A DNA stretch of 64,000 bases, taken from Corynebacterium marambiense (GTDB lineage Bacteria; Actinomycetota; Actinomycetes; Mycobacteriales; Mycobacteriaceae). Both the position numbers and the translations under genes were made by a program. The notes below the pieces were generated by a model. The model saw only the letters and a program-made list of their open reading frames with translations. It was not told the origin of the DNA and made no database searches. The DNA is taken from the NCBI RefSeq assembly GCF_016342275.1, contig NZ_JAEIOT010000015.1, positions 178,850-242,849 on the forward strand, read 5' to 3'. This document shows positions 35,663-45,040 of this stretch, one piece after another (within the stretch, counting starts at the first letter, position 1; each line of letters starts with the position of its first letter).

Positions 35663-37350
35663 TCGTCACCGACATCCGCCGCATCACCGGCGCCGCGGGA
35701 ACCACCGCGTTCCGCCGCTTCACCGCACTGACCGTCTTCTCCTCCGGCCTGCAGGTCGCCGCCGTCGTCCTGCTCATACCCCTGCTGCACCACCTCTTCG
35801 ACCACAACGCCGCAGGCGCGGGTCCCTGGACCGCGGCGCTGATCGCGGTCACCGCCGCCATCTGGATGATCGAACGCAGCGCAGCCGGAACCGGCGTCGA
35901 GCTCGGACTGCACGCCATGCGGGCCGTCGGACGGCACGGGGTCCGGGCGATCCGGGACACCCCGCTTGAGCAGCTGACACCGGCACGGAAATCAGAACTG
36001 CGCTCCCTCGTCGGCGGCGGCGGCATCGAACTGACCAGCATGGTCGTCCTGCTCATCACCCCCATCCTGACCGCCGTCTCGTTCACCTGCTTCCTCGCGG
36101 TCGCGCTCCTGTTCATCGACTGGCGCTTCGCGCCGGTCACCATCGCGGGCGCGGTGCTCCTCCTCGGCGCGGTACTGGTGTCCGAGAGGATCGAACGCGG
36201 CGCCGACGATGCCTTCACCGGGGCCACCCTCGAACTCGACGAGCGGCTCGTCGAGTTCGCCGTCGCCCAACCGGCGCTGCGCACCGCGGGACGGGTGGAA
36301 CGCGGATCGACCCACGTCGACGACGCCGTCGCGGGCGGGGTCCGTGCGGTGCGTCGACTCCTGCTGTGGCAGATCCCGGGGCAGATGCTCACCAGCACTG
36401 CCCTGCAGCTGACTCTTCTCGGATTCGGCGCGGCGACCTGGCTGGCGTACGACGACGGGCGACTGGACGGCGTCGAGGCGGCCGTGATGGTCATCGTCCT
36501 CATGCGCGTCATCGAACAGATCACGGCGGTGTCCATGCTCGCCAGCTCCCTCCACACTGTCGGCGCGACGCTGCGCCAGCTCCGCGAATTCGTCGAGCGT
36601 CCCACAACCGGCCCCGGGCGACGCCCCGCCCCCGGGGCCATCCGCGCCCGCGGAATCGGCGTCACCCACCCGGACGGCACCGTTGCGGTGACCGGGGTGG
36701 ACCTGGATCTCGAACCCGGGACGACGACCGTCATCGTCGGGGCCTCCGGGTGTGGCAAATCCACACTTCTCGACGTGTTGGCGGGTCTCGTCGAACCGAC
36801 GACCGGCACCGTGTCGGTGGGGGAGCTGCCGGTCAGCGCCGCTGACCTGCGGGCCATGACCACGGCGGTGTTCCAGGACACCGTGCTGGGAAACGCGACG
36901 ATCCGGGACAACCTCCGGATCACCGGCCCAGAACTCGACGAAGTGATCAGTGCCGCCCAGCTGGATTCGGTGCCCGGCTCATCCGGCGACGGCCCGGACA
37001 CGAGGGTCGGGGAATCTGGGAATCGGCTCTCCGGCGGTGAGCGTCAGCGGGTCGGCATCGCCCGGGCACTCACCGCCCCCGGCGACCTGCTCGTCGTCGA
37101 TGAGGCGACGGCGAACCTCGACGCCCTCAACGAGCGCGCCATCGTCTCGTCCCTCGCCCGGGTGAAAGGGAGGCGCACCACCGTCGTCGTCACCCACCGG
37201 CCCGCCGTGCTGGAGATCGCCGACCGGGTAGTGGTCATGGCGGAGGGCCGAATCGTCGAATCGGGGACCCGGGAGGAATTGAGTGCAGCGGGCGGTGCCT
37301 ACGCCCGGATGGAGCAGCAGTGGCGGGAGGTCAGGGACTGGCGGGTGTGA
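35659..37350 (+). CDS. irtB: IrtB-like ABC transporter half (permease-ATPase)
   Basis: A 563-residue half-transporter pairing with IrtA. A six-helix membrane domain (about 15-310) precedes an ATPase with GASGCGKST, LSGGERQR and LLVVDEATA. It lacks the SIP domain. The ATG overlaps the irtA stop (ATGA), which gives the true start; open frame upstream is antisense-like. Its last 20 bases overlap the convergent DUF418-like gene. Confidence 0.9.
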   Translation: MIVTDIRRITGAAGTTAFRRFTALTVFSSGLQVAAVVLLIPLLHHLFDHNAAGAGPWTAALIAVTAAIWMIERSAAGTGVELGLHAMRAVGRHGVRAIRDTPLEQLTPARKSELRSLVGGGGIELTSMVVLLITPILTAVSFTCFLAVALLFIDWRFAPVTIAGAVLLLGAVLVSERIERGADDAFTGATLELDERLVEFAVAQPALRTAGRVERGSTHVDDAVAGGVRAVRRLLLWQIPGQMLTSTALQLTLLGFGAATWLAYDDGRLDGVEAAVMVIVLMRVIEQITAVSMLASSLHTVGATLRQLREFVERPTTGPGRRPAPGAIRARGIGVTHPDGTVAVTGVDLDLEPGTTTVIVGASGCGKSTLLDVLAGLVEPTTGTVSVGELPVSAADLRAMTTAVFQDTVLGNATIRDNLRITGPELDEVISAAQLDSVPGSSGDGPDTRVGESGNRLSGGERQRVGIARALTAPGDLLVVDEATANLDALNERAIVSSLARVKGRRTTVVVTHRPAVLEIADRVVVMAEGRIVESGTREELSAAGGAYARMEQQWREVRDWRV

Positions 37351-38683
37351 CCCGGGGCGGAAGATCGCTGCGGGTCGCCTTCCCGATGATCCAGCGCAGC
37401 AGCCCCTCGAGCGGGCCCCGGCGGAACCGCCATCGCCACAGGGAGGACAGCAGCAGCGCCGCGAGGGCAGTGACCGCGAAGCCGTCCAGATCGAATCCAC
37501 TCCCTGCAGCGGGCAGCGGGGCGCCCGCGTCGACGTCGTCGTCCTGTTCCTCGATGTACTCGGCGAAGAGACGTTCCTGCTCGGCGGAGAAATCCTCCCG
37601 CGCAGGTTCGTCCGGGAGCTCCGCTGTCGGTGCGGACGTCGGATCCGCGTCGTTCAACGGGGTGTACACGGTCCGCCCGTGGTCGGCACCCAACCCATCG
37701 GCACCGGAGGGGGAGTCCCCGTGCCCGATCAACGTCATGAGGGAGAATCCTGTGAGCAGCGTCGCGGTGAGTATGTGCGCGACATAGACGGTGAGCGCCA
37801 TCGAACCCGTGGCGCGCAGCGGGTAGAGCAGCACCTCGGCCCAGCGGACGTGACACGCCAGCAGGCAGAGACCGACGGTGGCGACGGCGGCACCGACGCT
37901 GACCACCACATCCCCCAGGCCACCGCTGTGCGGGGCCGCGGAGAGAAACAGATCCCGGGCAACCGTGAGATCGGGGTCGCGGAAATCGAAGAACGGTGAG
38001 TCGTGCCCGATGTCGAGCACGTCGAGGCGCCACCACCAGACACCCACCGCCACGACCACCGCCCCGATCACCGTGGCGATCGTCCACGTTCGAGGCCCGG
38101 AATAGATGAGATGACGGTGTAGCAGGATCCCGGTGATCCCGTAGAGCAGCCAGGCCGGGAGTGGATAACCGAGGGTGATCAGCTCGGAATAGAGGTCACC
38201 CAAGCGTAGGAGGGTGGTCACCGCCGCGCCGAGCAGGAACAGCACAGCCCACCAGATGAGGAGGGTCCGGGTCCGCCACCGCACGGCCGGGGCGAGCAGG
38301 ATGATCTCGATACCGATGGCCATGAGTACGACGGCGATCCTGGACTGCATGTAGGTCAGCGCCAGGCCGATCACGACGACGAGCATCCCCCGGACATAGA
38401 GCCTGCTCCGTGAAGCAGCCAGGCGCTCGCCCCCGGCACAAGCGCCCGCGCTCCCCATGAAACCCAGCGAGACACCGGTGAGCACCGCGAAGAGAGCGGA
38501 CGGCAGACCCGTCGCCAGCAGGTGCGCCGCATCTCCGACGAAGGAATCCCTGGACCCGCCGATGTGGGCGAACATCATCCCGACGATCGCCAGCGCCCGC
38601 GCGACGTCGATACCCGCGACCCGCGATCCCGACCCGCCGCCCGGGCCGGGAACAGACTGCGTCACGACGCTGACCTGGGGCAC
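37331..38683 (-). CDS. DUF418/YeiB-like multi-pass membrane protein
   Basis: A 450-residue membrane protein with about ten hydrophobic segments. The N-terminal GIDVARALAIVGMMFAHIGG and the C-terminal YPLRATGSMALTVYVAHIL are typical of YeiB/DUF418 and HGSNAT-type acyltransferase-related families. A cytosolic-type acidic insert (about 335-385, EEQDDDVDAG) separates the last helices. The GTG at 38683 has AAGGAG 7 bases upstream. Catalytic role unproven; envelope acylation is one possibility. Confidence 0.75.
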   Translation of the reverse strand: MPQVSVVTQSVPGPGGGSGSRVAGIDVARALAIVGMMFAHIGGSRDSFVGDAAHLLATGLPSALFAVLTGVSLGFMGSAGACAGGERLAASRSRLYVRGMLVVVIGLALTYMQSRIAVVLMAIGIEIILLAPAVRWRTRTLLIWWAVLFLLGAAVTTLLRLGDLYSELITLGYPLPAWLLYGITGILLHRHLIYSGPRTWTIATVIGAVVVAVGVWWWRLDVLDIGHDSPFFDFRDPDLTVARDLFLSAAPHSGGLGDVVVSVGAAVATVGLCLLACHVRWAEVLLYPLRATGSMALTVYVAHILTATLLTGFSLMTLIGHGDSPSGADGLGADHGRTVYTPLNDADPTSAPTAELPDEPAREDFSAEQERLFAEYIEEQDDDVDAGAPLPAAGSGFDLDGFAVTALAALLLSSLWRWRFRRGPLEGLLRWIIGKATRSDLPPRVTPASP

Positions 38684-38758
38684 GATGGTTCTCCTTCGAT
38701 GTGTTCCCCGCAGCGGGCGGGCCGACGAAGTGGAACCTTACCAGCGTCTGAGAGGCTC

Positions 38759-39544
38759 TCAGCCCACCTCGGGGACGGTGAGCTGCGCAGTCATCCCGAT
38801 CGTCACCGCTTCCCCGGGCGCCACGGACACACCCGCGAGATCCGGCCCCAGGAGGGCGGGTTCGACGCACACGAAACGTTGCCATTCGCCCTCCCCGAGA
38901 TCCCGCATGCCCGCGGCGTTTACCGCGCCGGGATTCCAGACGATGATCGAGTCCGTTCCACGGCCCGTCACATCCACCGTCCGGGTGCCGTCGGACAGTG
39001 TCGCGGTCCGGCCCGCGGGCGCGGTCACGATGGTGTCGTAGAGGCCGTCGAAGGAAATCGCATCCTTGACGGTGCCGGTGTGGCCGGTGACGCGGTCGAG
39101 AGCCGGGGAACCATCGAGTCCGGTCACCGTCGCCTGATCGATGTCGTCGATCAGGTAGTACGGGTGGAACCCCAGCTGCAGCAGCCGCTCGGCATCGGCA
39201 TCATTGCGGGCGGACAGTTCGACGAAGACACCGTTGGTGGTCGGGTCCGCGCGGAACGAGAGGTGCCAGTCGTCGTGGTCCAACGTCGCGGCGAGCCCGG
39301 TATCCGTCTTCCGGCAGTCCCACGCCATGCGCCGCGCGAACCCGTGGGCGGGTTCCTCCCCCAACAGCGTCCCGAACCACGGGGCGAGCAGCGGCACGCC
39401 GCCGCGGATCGGGGTGCCGGCCCCGCAGCCGGTGGTGGAGCTGACGAAGAGCAGTTCACCGCCCGGGGTCTCCACCGACACGAGGTGGGCGCCGGCGGGG
39501 TGGAAGGTCAGGCCGTTCGAGGTGATCAGATCATGTGCATCCAT
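38759..39544 (-). CDS. Aldose 1-epimerase family, D-hexose-6-phosphate mutarotase
   Basis: A 261-residue mutarotase of the YeaD type: GGVPLLAPWFG, the His in HGFARRMAW, LQLGFHPYYLI with the second His, and WNPGAVNAAGMRDLGEGEWQ-type ending (IIVWNPG, FVCVEPALLGP). It equilibrates anomers of hexose phosphates. The ATG at 39544 has GGGAGG very close (1-2 bases); a GTG nine codons upstream is the alternative start. It is divergent from the peptidase gene. Confidence 0.85.
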   Translation of the reverse strand: MDAHDLITSNGLTFHPAGAHLVSVETPGGELLFVSSTTGCGAGTPIRGGVPLLAPWFGTLLGEEPAHGFARRMAWDCRKTDTGLAATLDHDDWHLSFRADPTTNGVFVELSARNDADAERLLQLGFHPYYLIDDIDQATVTGLDGSPALDRVTGHTGTVKDAISFDGLYDTIVTAPAGRTATLSDGTRTVDVTGRGTDSIIVWNPGAVNAAGMRDLGEGEWQRFVCVEPALLGPDLAGVSVAPGEAVTIGMTAQLTVPEVG

Positions 39545-39583
39545 ACCTCCCGAATGTAGTCCTCCGGGCACCGGCCCGGCCGG

Positions 39584-39589
39584 TAGTCT
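39584..39589 (+). promoter_or_regulatory. Candidate -10 box giving a leaderless iminopeptidase mRNA
   Basis: TAGTCT lies 8 bases before the ATG at 39598, and no SD is present, so transcription could start at the start codon. Confidence 0.35.
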
Positions 39590-39597
39590 GGGGCCCT

Positions 39598-40893
39598 ATG
39601 ACGGTCACCACCACCAGCCGACGGTTCGGACACACCTTCCGCAGCCACACCCTCCCGGTCCCCTGGGATCCGGCGGACCCGGGGCGGGGAAACCTCGACC
39701 TCTACGCCCGTGAGATCATCCCCGACGGCGGGGAGAATCTTCCCGTCCTCATCTTCCTGCAGGGCGGCCCCGGCAACCCGGCACCCCGACCCACCGGAAT
39801 CAGCGGCTGGATCTCGGAGGTCCTGCAAACCCACCGCCTCGTCCTCCTGGACCAGCGGGGAACCGGGAGGTCCGGGCGGATCGACGCAGCCTCCCCGCAC
39901 ATCGACGCCGCGGACCTCACCGAACGGCTCACGCTGCTACGTGCTGACCTCATCGTCGAGGACTGCGAGCGGCTCCGCGAGCACCTCGGGGTGGAGCGGG
40001 TGTCGCTCTACGGGCAGAGCTTCGGCGGCTTCTGCATCACCACCTACCTCTCCCGCCACCCCGATCGTGTGGACACCGCGCTGCTCACCGGTGGGCTGCC
40101 GACGATCAGCCGAAGCATCGATGATGTCTACCGCGCAACCTACACCCAGCTGGCCCGCCGCCACCGGGACTTCTACGCGCGCTTCGACGGGGTCGAGGAC
40201 CGGATCCGCGAGGTCTGCCACCACCTGGACAACTCCGACGAACGACTCCCCACCGGGGAACGCCTCAGCTCCCGCAGGCTTAGGCTCATCGGCACCGAAC
40301 TCGGCCGCGGTACCGGCTTCGACACCCTCTCCTACCTCTTCGAACAGCCCTTCCACGAGGTGCGGGGAGAGAAGCGGCTGCGCCGGGACTTCCTCGACGA
40401 CGTCGGCGCCCGCGTCAGCCTGGAGCGCCACCCGCTCTACGCCGTGATCCACGAGTCGATCTACGGCGGCACCGTCCCCGGAGCCACCCACTGGTCCGCG
40501 CACCGCCTGCGCACCGCAGTGGAGGGCTTCGCCGAGAACGCCGACCCCCGCGACCGCTCCGTGCCCTTCTACCTCACCGGCGAACACGTCTACCCCTGGC
40601 AGTTTGAGGAGGACCCCGCGCTGATTCCGTTCCGGAACGTCGCCGAGGACCTCGCGGCGAAGGACGACTGGTCCAGCCTCTACGACGCCGACGCGATCGC
40701 CTCGTCACCGGCTGTTGCCGCCGCGGCGATCTACGTCGACGACATCTACGTTCCCATGCAGCTGTCGCTGGAGACCGCGGAGGTCTACCGGGACCTGAGA
40801 CCCCACATCACCAACCGGTTCCAGCACGACGGCATCCACCACGACGGCGCCGGTATCCTCGGTCGCCTCATCGAGCTGGTCCGCGACCACTGA
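39598..40893 (+). CDS. Proline iminopeptidase-type alpha/beta hydrolase (peptidase S33)
   Basis: A 431-residue S33 hydrolase: oxyanion region FLQGGPGNPAPRP, LDQRGTGRSGR, nucleophile Ser in YGQSFGGFCITTYL, and a late His in DGIHHDGAG. Length and motifs fit the larger actinobacterial prolyl aminopeptidases, which remove N-terminal proline from peptides. The ATG at 39598 follows a -10-like box directly. Upstream in-frame codons would run into the divergent mutarotase. Stand-alone gene. Confidence 0.87.
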   Translation: MTVTTTSRRFGHTFRSHTLPVPWDPADPGRGNLDLYAREIIPDGGENLPVLIFLQGGPGNPAPRPTGISGWISEVLQTHRLVLLDQRGTGRSGRIDAASPHIDAADLTERLTLLRADLIVEDCERLREHLGVERVSLYGQSFGGFCITTYLSRHPDRVDTALLTGGLPTISRSIDDVYRATYTQLARRHRDFYARFDGVEDRIREVCHHLDNSDERLPTGERLSSRRLRLIGTELGRGTGFDTLSYLFEQPFHEVRGEKRLRRDFLDDVGARVSLERHPLYAVIHESIYGGTVPGATHWSAHRLRTAVEGFAENADPRDRSVPFYLTGEHVYPWQFEEDPALIPFRNVAEDLAAKDDWSSLYDADAIASSPAVAAAAIYVDDIYVPMQLSLETAEVYRDLRPHITNRFQHDGIHHDGAGILGRLIELVRDH

Positions 40894-40995
40894 GACACCG
40901 GGCGAGATGCGGGCGCTCCCACGCGCTAGGGTGGAGGCACCCGCACACCGGGGATGATTCGGAGACGACAGACACCGTCACGGAGGACACACCAC

Positions 40996-41151
40996 GTGAA
41001 TGACAAGGACCACCTCGACACCGGGGCGTTTGACGGCACCGGACACGGTGCCGATATCCCGGAAGAACTCGAGGGCCTGTTCGACGGCTTCCGTATCGAT
41101 GAGGAGCATGTGCTGGACCTCGAACGGATTTTGCCGCAGGCCTACTCCTGA
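40996..41151 (+). CDS. Small hypothetical protein (51 aa)
   Basis: A 51-codon acidic frame from the GTG at 40996 with GGAGGA about 9 bases upstream. The peptide (IPEELEGLFDGFRIDEEHV...) is helical and charged, ending YS. Its last 10 bases overlap the convergent rbsK. No family recognised. The SD and coding-like composition make it plausible. Confidence 0.45.
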   Translation: MNDKDHLDTGAFDGTGHGADIPEELEGLFDGFRIDEEHVLDLERILPQAYS

Positions 41152-42065
41152 CCGGGTAGCTCCACACCGGGCTCCGGGTAGGAATCCTGGGCGCCGTGCC
41201 CCGTGACCGCGAACGCGCCGACCCGCACCGCGTGCCGCGTGGCCGTCACGAGATCATCCCCGGCGGCGAGTCGGGCCACGCACGCCCCGGCGAACGCGTC
41301 CCCCGCACCGGTCGTGTCCACCGGGGTGACCGACGGACTCGGGATCCGCTCGCAGCCCTCGGGCGTCGCCACCAGGGCGCCCTCCGCGCCGAGCGTCAGA
41401 ATGACCGAGGAGAAACCCGCCTCCACGAGCACCCGGGCACAGGACTCCGGGCCGGCCGCAACCGCGGCGGCACCGTCACACCCCAGCTGCGTCAGGATCA
41501 GGCCGGCCTCGTGTTCATTCGCCAGCAACGGATCGGCCCGCAGCAAAGCGTCCCGGTCAACCTCCACCACAGGCGCGAGATTGACCACGACCCGCCCCGT
41601 GGCCGCCTGCACGGCGGCGAGAAAACCGGATGCCGGTATCTCACCCTGCAACAGTACGATCCCCGCAGCCGACACCGTATCCCGCCACCGGTCGACGAGA
41701 TCCGCGTCCACCGCGCCGTTCGCACCGGGAATGACCATGATCGAGTTTTCCCCGGTCTCATCCACGGTGATCACCGCGAGGCCGGTCGCGCCGGGAACCT
41801 TTTCCACCGCAGTCAGGTTCACACCAGAGGATCGGAGGACCGCTGTCGCCGGTGCCGCGTACGCGTCATCGCCCACGGCACCCACGAAACAGACCTCTGC
41901 ACCCTGCAGCGCGGCGGCGACCGCCTGATTCGCCCCCTTGCCACCGGGCGAGATACCTCCGCCCGACGCCATGACGGTCTCACCCGGGCCGGGGCGCCGG
42001 GTGACTGAGACGGTGAGATCGGCGTTGATGGAACCGACGACGGTGACGGGAAGCTGCTTATTCAT
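41142..42065 (-). CDS. rbsK: Ribokinase
   Basis: A 307-residue PfkB-family kinase: VVGSINADLTVSV and GGKGANQAVAAA at the N-terminus (substrate site), and the catalytic loop TPVDTTGAGDAFAGA with the base Asp. It phosphorylates ribose at O5 with ATP. The ATG at 42065 has GAGGAAAC upstream; over 100 in-frame codons further up are not family-like. No ribose transporter is beside it. It could serve ribose released from nucleosides. Confidence 0.92.
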   Translation of the reverse strand: MNKQLPVTVVGSINADLTVSVTRRPGPGETVMASGGGISPGGKGANQAVAAALQGAEVCFVGAVGDDAYAAPATAVLRSSGVNLTAVEKVPGATGLAVITVDETGENSIMVIPGANGAVDADLVDRWRDTVSAAGIVLLQGEIPASGFLAAVQAATGRVVVNLAPVVEVDRDALLRADPLLANEHEAGLILTQLGCDGAAAVAAGPESCARVLVEAGFSSVILTLGAEGALVATPEGCERIPSPSVTPVDTTGAGDAFAGACVARLAAGDDLVTATRHAVRVGAFAVTGHGAQDSYPEPGVELPGQE

Positions 42066-42249
42066 GTGTTTCCTCGGTAGTTCTGGGACGGCACGGATCC
42101 GGGGAGTCCGGTTTGGTTTCACCCCCCGCCATTGTGCCAGCGCGGCGGCGACTGCCACGGGTAATGATCCCGGTATCCGGTGCCGTTGACCGGGCCTGCA
42201 CCGGTCCGGCATCAATGTCCTTCCGCACAGAGCCGCCGAGCCATCGGCA

Positions 42250-42801
42250 TCATTCGGATGTGGGCCGTCCCGGGAACCGCTCCGGTACGGGCCTGTTCGG
42301 ATGGCGCACCAGTTCATGCAGGGCTTCGGCGTTTCCCACGGCGTCATCCACCGGATGGTGAGTGTGCGGAGTGCGACGCAGCGTCTTCCACCGGTGGGCG
42401 TCATCGAAGTCCCCGTTCAGCCCCGCGTGGAAATCCCCGATGCGGCGGGCGGAGAACCCGAAGGGATTGTCCCGGCCGAGGCTGTCGAAGAGCCACGCGA
42501 TCCACATGAAGTCGAAGGCCGGGTTGTCGCTGACGAAGGTCGGACGGGCGTCCGTCCGGGCCGCGAGCCATCGCTCGAGCGACCGGGCGATCGGCAGTGG
42601 GTCGATGGTCGGTGCTGTCGGATCAGGAACCGGTACTGGCCCGTCGGCAGGCAGAGTCTCAACGAAGACGGCGTGGAAGGTGTCCCGGCACCGATCGACC
42701 TCGGGAACGTTCCGGAAGTGGACCACCGCAAATTCCGTCATGACACCGGAGAACGGGGTCGCCGAGGTGGCTTCGACATCGACGATGAAGTACCGACTCA
42801 T
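42250..42801 (-). CDS. DEDDh-type 3'-5' exonuclease
   Basis: A 183-residue exonuclease-fold protein with all four acids and the His: DVEATSATP at the N-terminus, SDNPAFDFMWIAW in the middle, and HHPVDDAVGNAEALHELV near the end. It resembles the short actinobacterial exoribonuclease-like proteins. The start (ATG at 42801) is directly before the motif, with no clear SD. Substrate (RNA or DNA) is not determinable. Confidence 0.8.
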   Translation of the reverse strand: MSRYFIVDVEATSATPFSGVMTEFAVVHFRNVPEVDRCRDTFHAVFVETLPADGPVPVPDPTAPTIDPLPIARSLERWLAARTDARPTFVSDNPAFDFMWIAWLFDSLGRDNPFGFSARRIGDFHAGLNGDFDDAHRWKTLRRTPHTHHPVDDAVGNAEALHELVRHPNRPVPERFPGRPTSE

Positions 42802-42823
42802 GCGCTCACCGACCGCACGGGGA

Positions 42824-43174
42824 CTACCTCTCGCGCCAGATCCGCCACCCGGCGCGGATCAGCGGAATCTGCAGGGGGAGACGAAGATATGCGATGGCCT
42901 GCAGCCACGGCGCCCTGTTTCGGAAGTCCCACGCCATCTTCATGTTTCCGGGCCAGACCCCCGCCATCAACACGGCGGTCGCCAGGCCCCCGAGACGCCG
43001 GGTCCTCGGGACCGCGAGCAGGAGCGCTGTGCCGAGTTCGAGGTATCCCGAGCCGTATGTCCAGGTCCTTCGATCACCGGGCAGCTGCTCGGGAACGAGC
43101 TTGTCGAAACCCTCCGGACGCAGAAAATGCATGATCCCCGCGAAGCCGAACAGTGCGATCAGGAAGCGTCTCAT
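42824..43174 (-). CDS. DoxX-like membrane protein
   Basis: A 116-residue protein with three to four hydrophobic segments: LIALFGFAGIMHFLRPEGFDK at the start, the SGYLELGTALLLAVPRTR loop, and LATAVLMAGVWPGNMKMAWDF. These match DoxX/YphA small membrane proteins. It lies 22 bases upstream of the exonuclease gene on the same strand. Role unknown; family members are linked to quinone or redox stress. Confidence 0.78.
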   Translation of the reverse strand: MRRFLIALFGFAGIMHFLRPEGFDKLVPEQLPGDRRTWTYGSGYLELGTALLLAVPRTRRLGGLATAVLMAGVWPGNMKMAWDFRNRAPWLQAIAYLRLPLQIPLIRAGWRIWRER

Positions 43175-43225
43175 GGGCCCCGAGCTTACCCCCGCGACGT
43201 GTGCGGTGATCTCCCCGACCGTGAC

Positions 43226-44131
43226 CTAGCAGACCACAATCCGGTTGGAGATCCCACCGAGCCCCGAGATCTCGATGGTGACGGTGTCACCGTCGGTGAG
43301 CATCTCCCGGGGCGATCGTGCCCAGCCGACTCCCCCAGACGTCCCGGTCGCGATGACGTCGCCAGGGTGAAGGTCGATGAACGTGGTGATGAACTGCACC
43401 AGGGCCACCGGGTCGAAAACTAGCTCCCGGATGTCCGCGTGCTGTTTCTCCACGTCGTTGACGCGCGTGACCAGAGTGGCCTCGCCCGGAGTGAATGCGT
43501 CACTGGTGGTGAGCCACGGGCCAAAACCGGAGGCAGACACCAGGTTCTTACCCTGCAGCCACTGGGCGGTCCGGTACTGCAGGTCCCGCATGGTGAAGTC
43601 GTTGAACACCGCGTATCCGGCGATCGCGTCCTCCGCGGTCCCGGTGTCCGGTGCCCCACCGAGTGGGACATGCCGGCCGATGACGACCGCGAGTTCACCT
43701 TCGAAATCGAGGGCCTTCGCATTCTCCGTGGGGACGGTGACCCGGTCGAAGGGACCGGTCAGGGCGTCGGGGAACTTGGCGAAGAGAGTGGGGACGTCGG
43801 GGAGATCGTGCCCCATCTCCGTGATGTGGTCGGCGTAGTTGAGTCCGGTGCACAGGATTTTCCCGGGGCGCGGAATGACGGGGGCGATGTCTGATCCGGT
43901 GATCTCCACCGGCTCACCGGACCGCGCGGACGCCAGCTCGCGCCAGTTGTGGTGTCGCAGCAGATCACCGACGTTCAGCGCTCCGGGGAGGGTGATCGGA
44001 CGCACGGAGAAAACCGCGGATGCGGCGTCACCGGAGCGCAGTGCCTCGGTGAGGGTAGCTTCCGCGCTAGCCGGATCAGCGACACACCCCGGAAGGGTGC
44101 CGCCGTCGGTTCGGAATGTCAGCAGCTGCAT
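43226..44131 (-). CDS. Fumarylacetoacetate hydrolase-family protein
   Basis: A 301-residue FAH-fold enzyme with an N-terminal domain and the catalytic core: ILCTGLNYADHITEMG, metal-site LDFEGELAVVIGRH and FNDFTMRDLQYR, and VIATGTSGGVGWARSP. It is likely a 2-hydroxymuconate-type hydrolase, isomerase or acylpyruvase. The ATG at 44131 has no SD, but TATACG lies 8 bases upstream, which fits a leaderless mRNA; a TTG six codons earlier is the alternative. ATATACGATC upstream is identical to a stretch before the homoprotocatechuate operon, so a link to that pathway is possible. Confidence 0.82.
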   Translation of the reverse strand: MQLLTFRTDGGTLPGCVADPASAEATLTEALRSGDAASAVFSVRPITLPGALNVGDLLRHHNWRELASARSGEPVEITGSDIAPVIPRPGKILCTGLNYADHITEMGHDLPDVPTLFAKFPDALTGPFDRVTVPTENAKALDFEGELAVVIGRHVPLGGAPDTGTAEDAIAGYAVFNDFTMRDLQYRTAQWLQGKNLVSASGFGPWLTTSDAFTPGEATLVTRVNDVEKQHADIRELVFDPVALVQFITTFIDLHPGDVIATGTSGGVGWARSPREMLTDGDTVTIEISGLGGISNRIVVC

Positions 44132-44173
44132 GCGCTGATCGTATATCAACCAGGCGCTGGGGCTCGGGGTGCG

Positions 44174-44566
44174 TCAGGCACGTCGATGGCCAACCGCGAA
44201 GACTCTTCCGAGGATCATCGGGACGGGTGCAGCGAGTACGAACACCGTGACGTCCGCGAAGGTGTTCCCGAGACTCCGGGGTTCCGGGATTCTCGGTCGG
44301 GTGGTGTCCAGGCTGCGTGTCGGTGACCCGCCGCCGTTCGTTTTCCGGGGAGCTTCAGTCGTCGAGGAGGGGATTGAGGTGGCGGTCGTCGCCGAGTCGG
44401 TGGGCACCGTGGCGCCGGTCGGGGCGGTGGCGGTGTCGCTGGAAGACGAACTGGATGTCGCCCATCCGGTTATGCCGAGGACGCCGAGCGGAATCAGGAG
44501 GAGAACTGACCAAGGGAGCGTGGTGGAAGACGCGACCGGGGTTTCTGGGGCGCGGGTGTACTTCAT
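44174..44566 (-). CDS. Small putative membrane protein
   Basis: A 130-residue frame with two hydrophobic stretches: PWSVLLLIPLGVLGITGWA near 19 and VTVFVLAAPVPMILGRVF near the C-terminus. Between them is a long Ser/Thr/Pro-rich low-complexity linker. No family recognised. A GGGAG lies about 11 bases before the ATG. It borders the decayed region, so it may be under weak selection. Confidence 0.4.
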   Translation of the reverse strand: MKYTRAPETPVASSTTLPWSVLLLIPLGVLGITGWATSSSSSSDTATAPTGATVPTDSATTATSIPSSTTEAPRKTNGGGSPTRSLDTTRPRIPEPRSLGNTFADVTVFVLAAPVPMILGRVFAVGHRRA

Positions 44567-44694
44567 GGTGACGGGGTCTCCCGGCCTCGTCAGGTTTTCT
44601 CGGGGAGTTCATCCCGCATGTCGCGGATGGGCGACTCGGTCCCACGCTGCGTGAGCCCGCTCAGTGTGACACCGGATTGATCGAGGAGTGGGAG

Positions 44695-45030
44695 TCAGTA
44701 GATGGCGGCCCGTTGGTCGCGTGCCACACGGTGAGCTGGGTCATCATCCTTGCCCCACGCTCGGAGCTGCGGATAGTTGTCCAGGTCCCGTTCCCGTGCG
44801 CTGGAGATTGAGGTCTTCTTGTCGGTGGGGACTGTGACACCCGATCCTCGGCCGCAGCCATGGGGTAGCCGAGGTTGTGGCAGTAGACGGGGAAGGCGGT
44901 TTCGGAGCCATCTGCGGCACGGAAGTTGACGGCCCGTCGGCGCCCGCCTCGCATGTTCGGGCGTCCGTGGAGGCCTCGGCCGCGTCGGCAGTAGCCCACG
45001 GCGGAGAGGAGCGCCGCCAGCGTCACGTGG
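44695..45030 (-). pseudogene. Frameshifted gene fragment of unknown function
   Basis: Two minus-strand frames each show protein-like sequence in turn: VNFRAADGSETAFPVYCHN with LGYPMAAAEDR, then in another frame VTVPTDKKTSISSARERD and DNYPQLRAWGKDD up to a stop at 44695. Reading from one to the other needs a shift near 44830-44850. The family is not recognised, and the 5' end is probably cut by the adjoining IS element. Confidence 0.4.
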
Positions 45031-45040
45031 GTGGTTTGTG

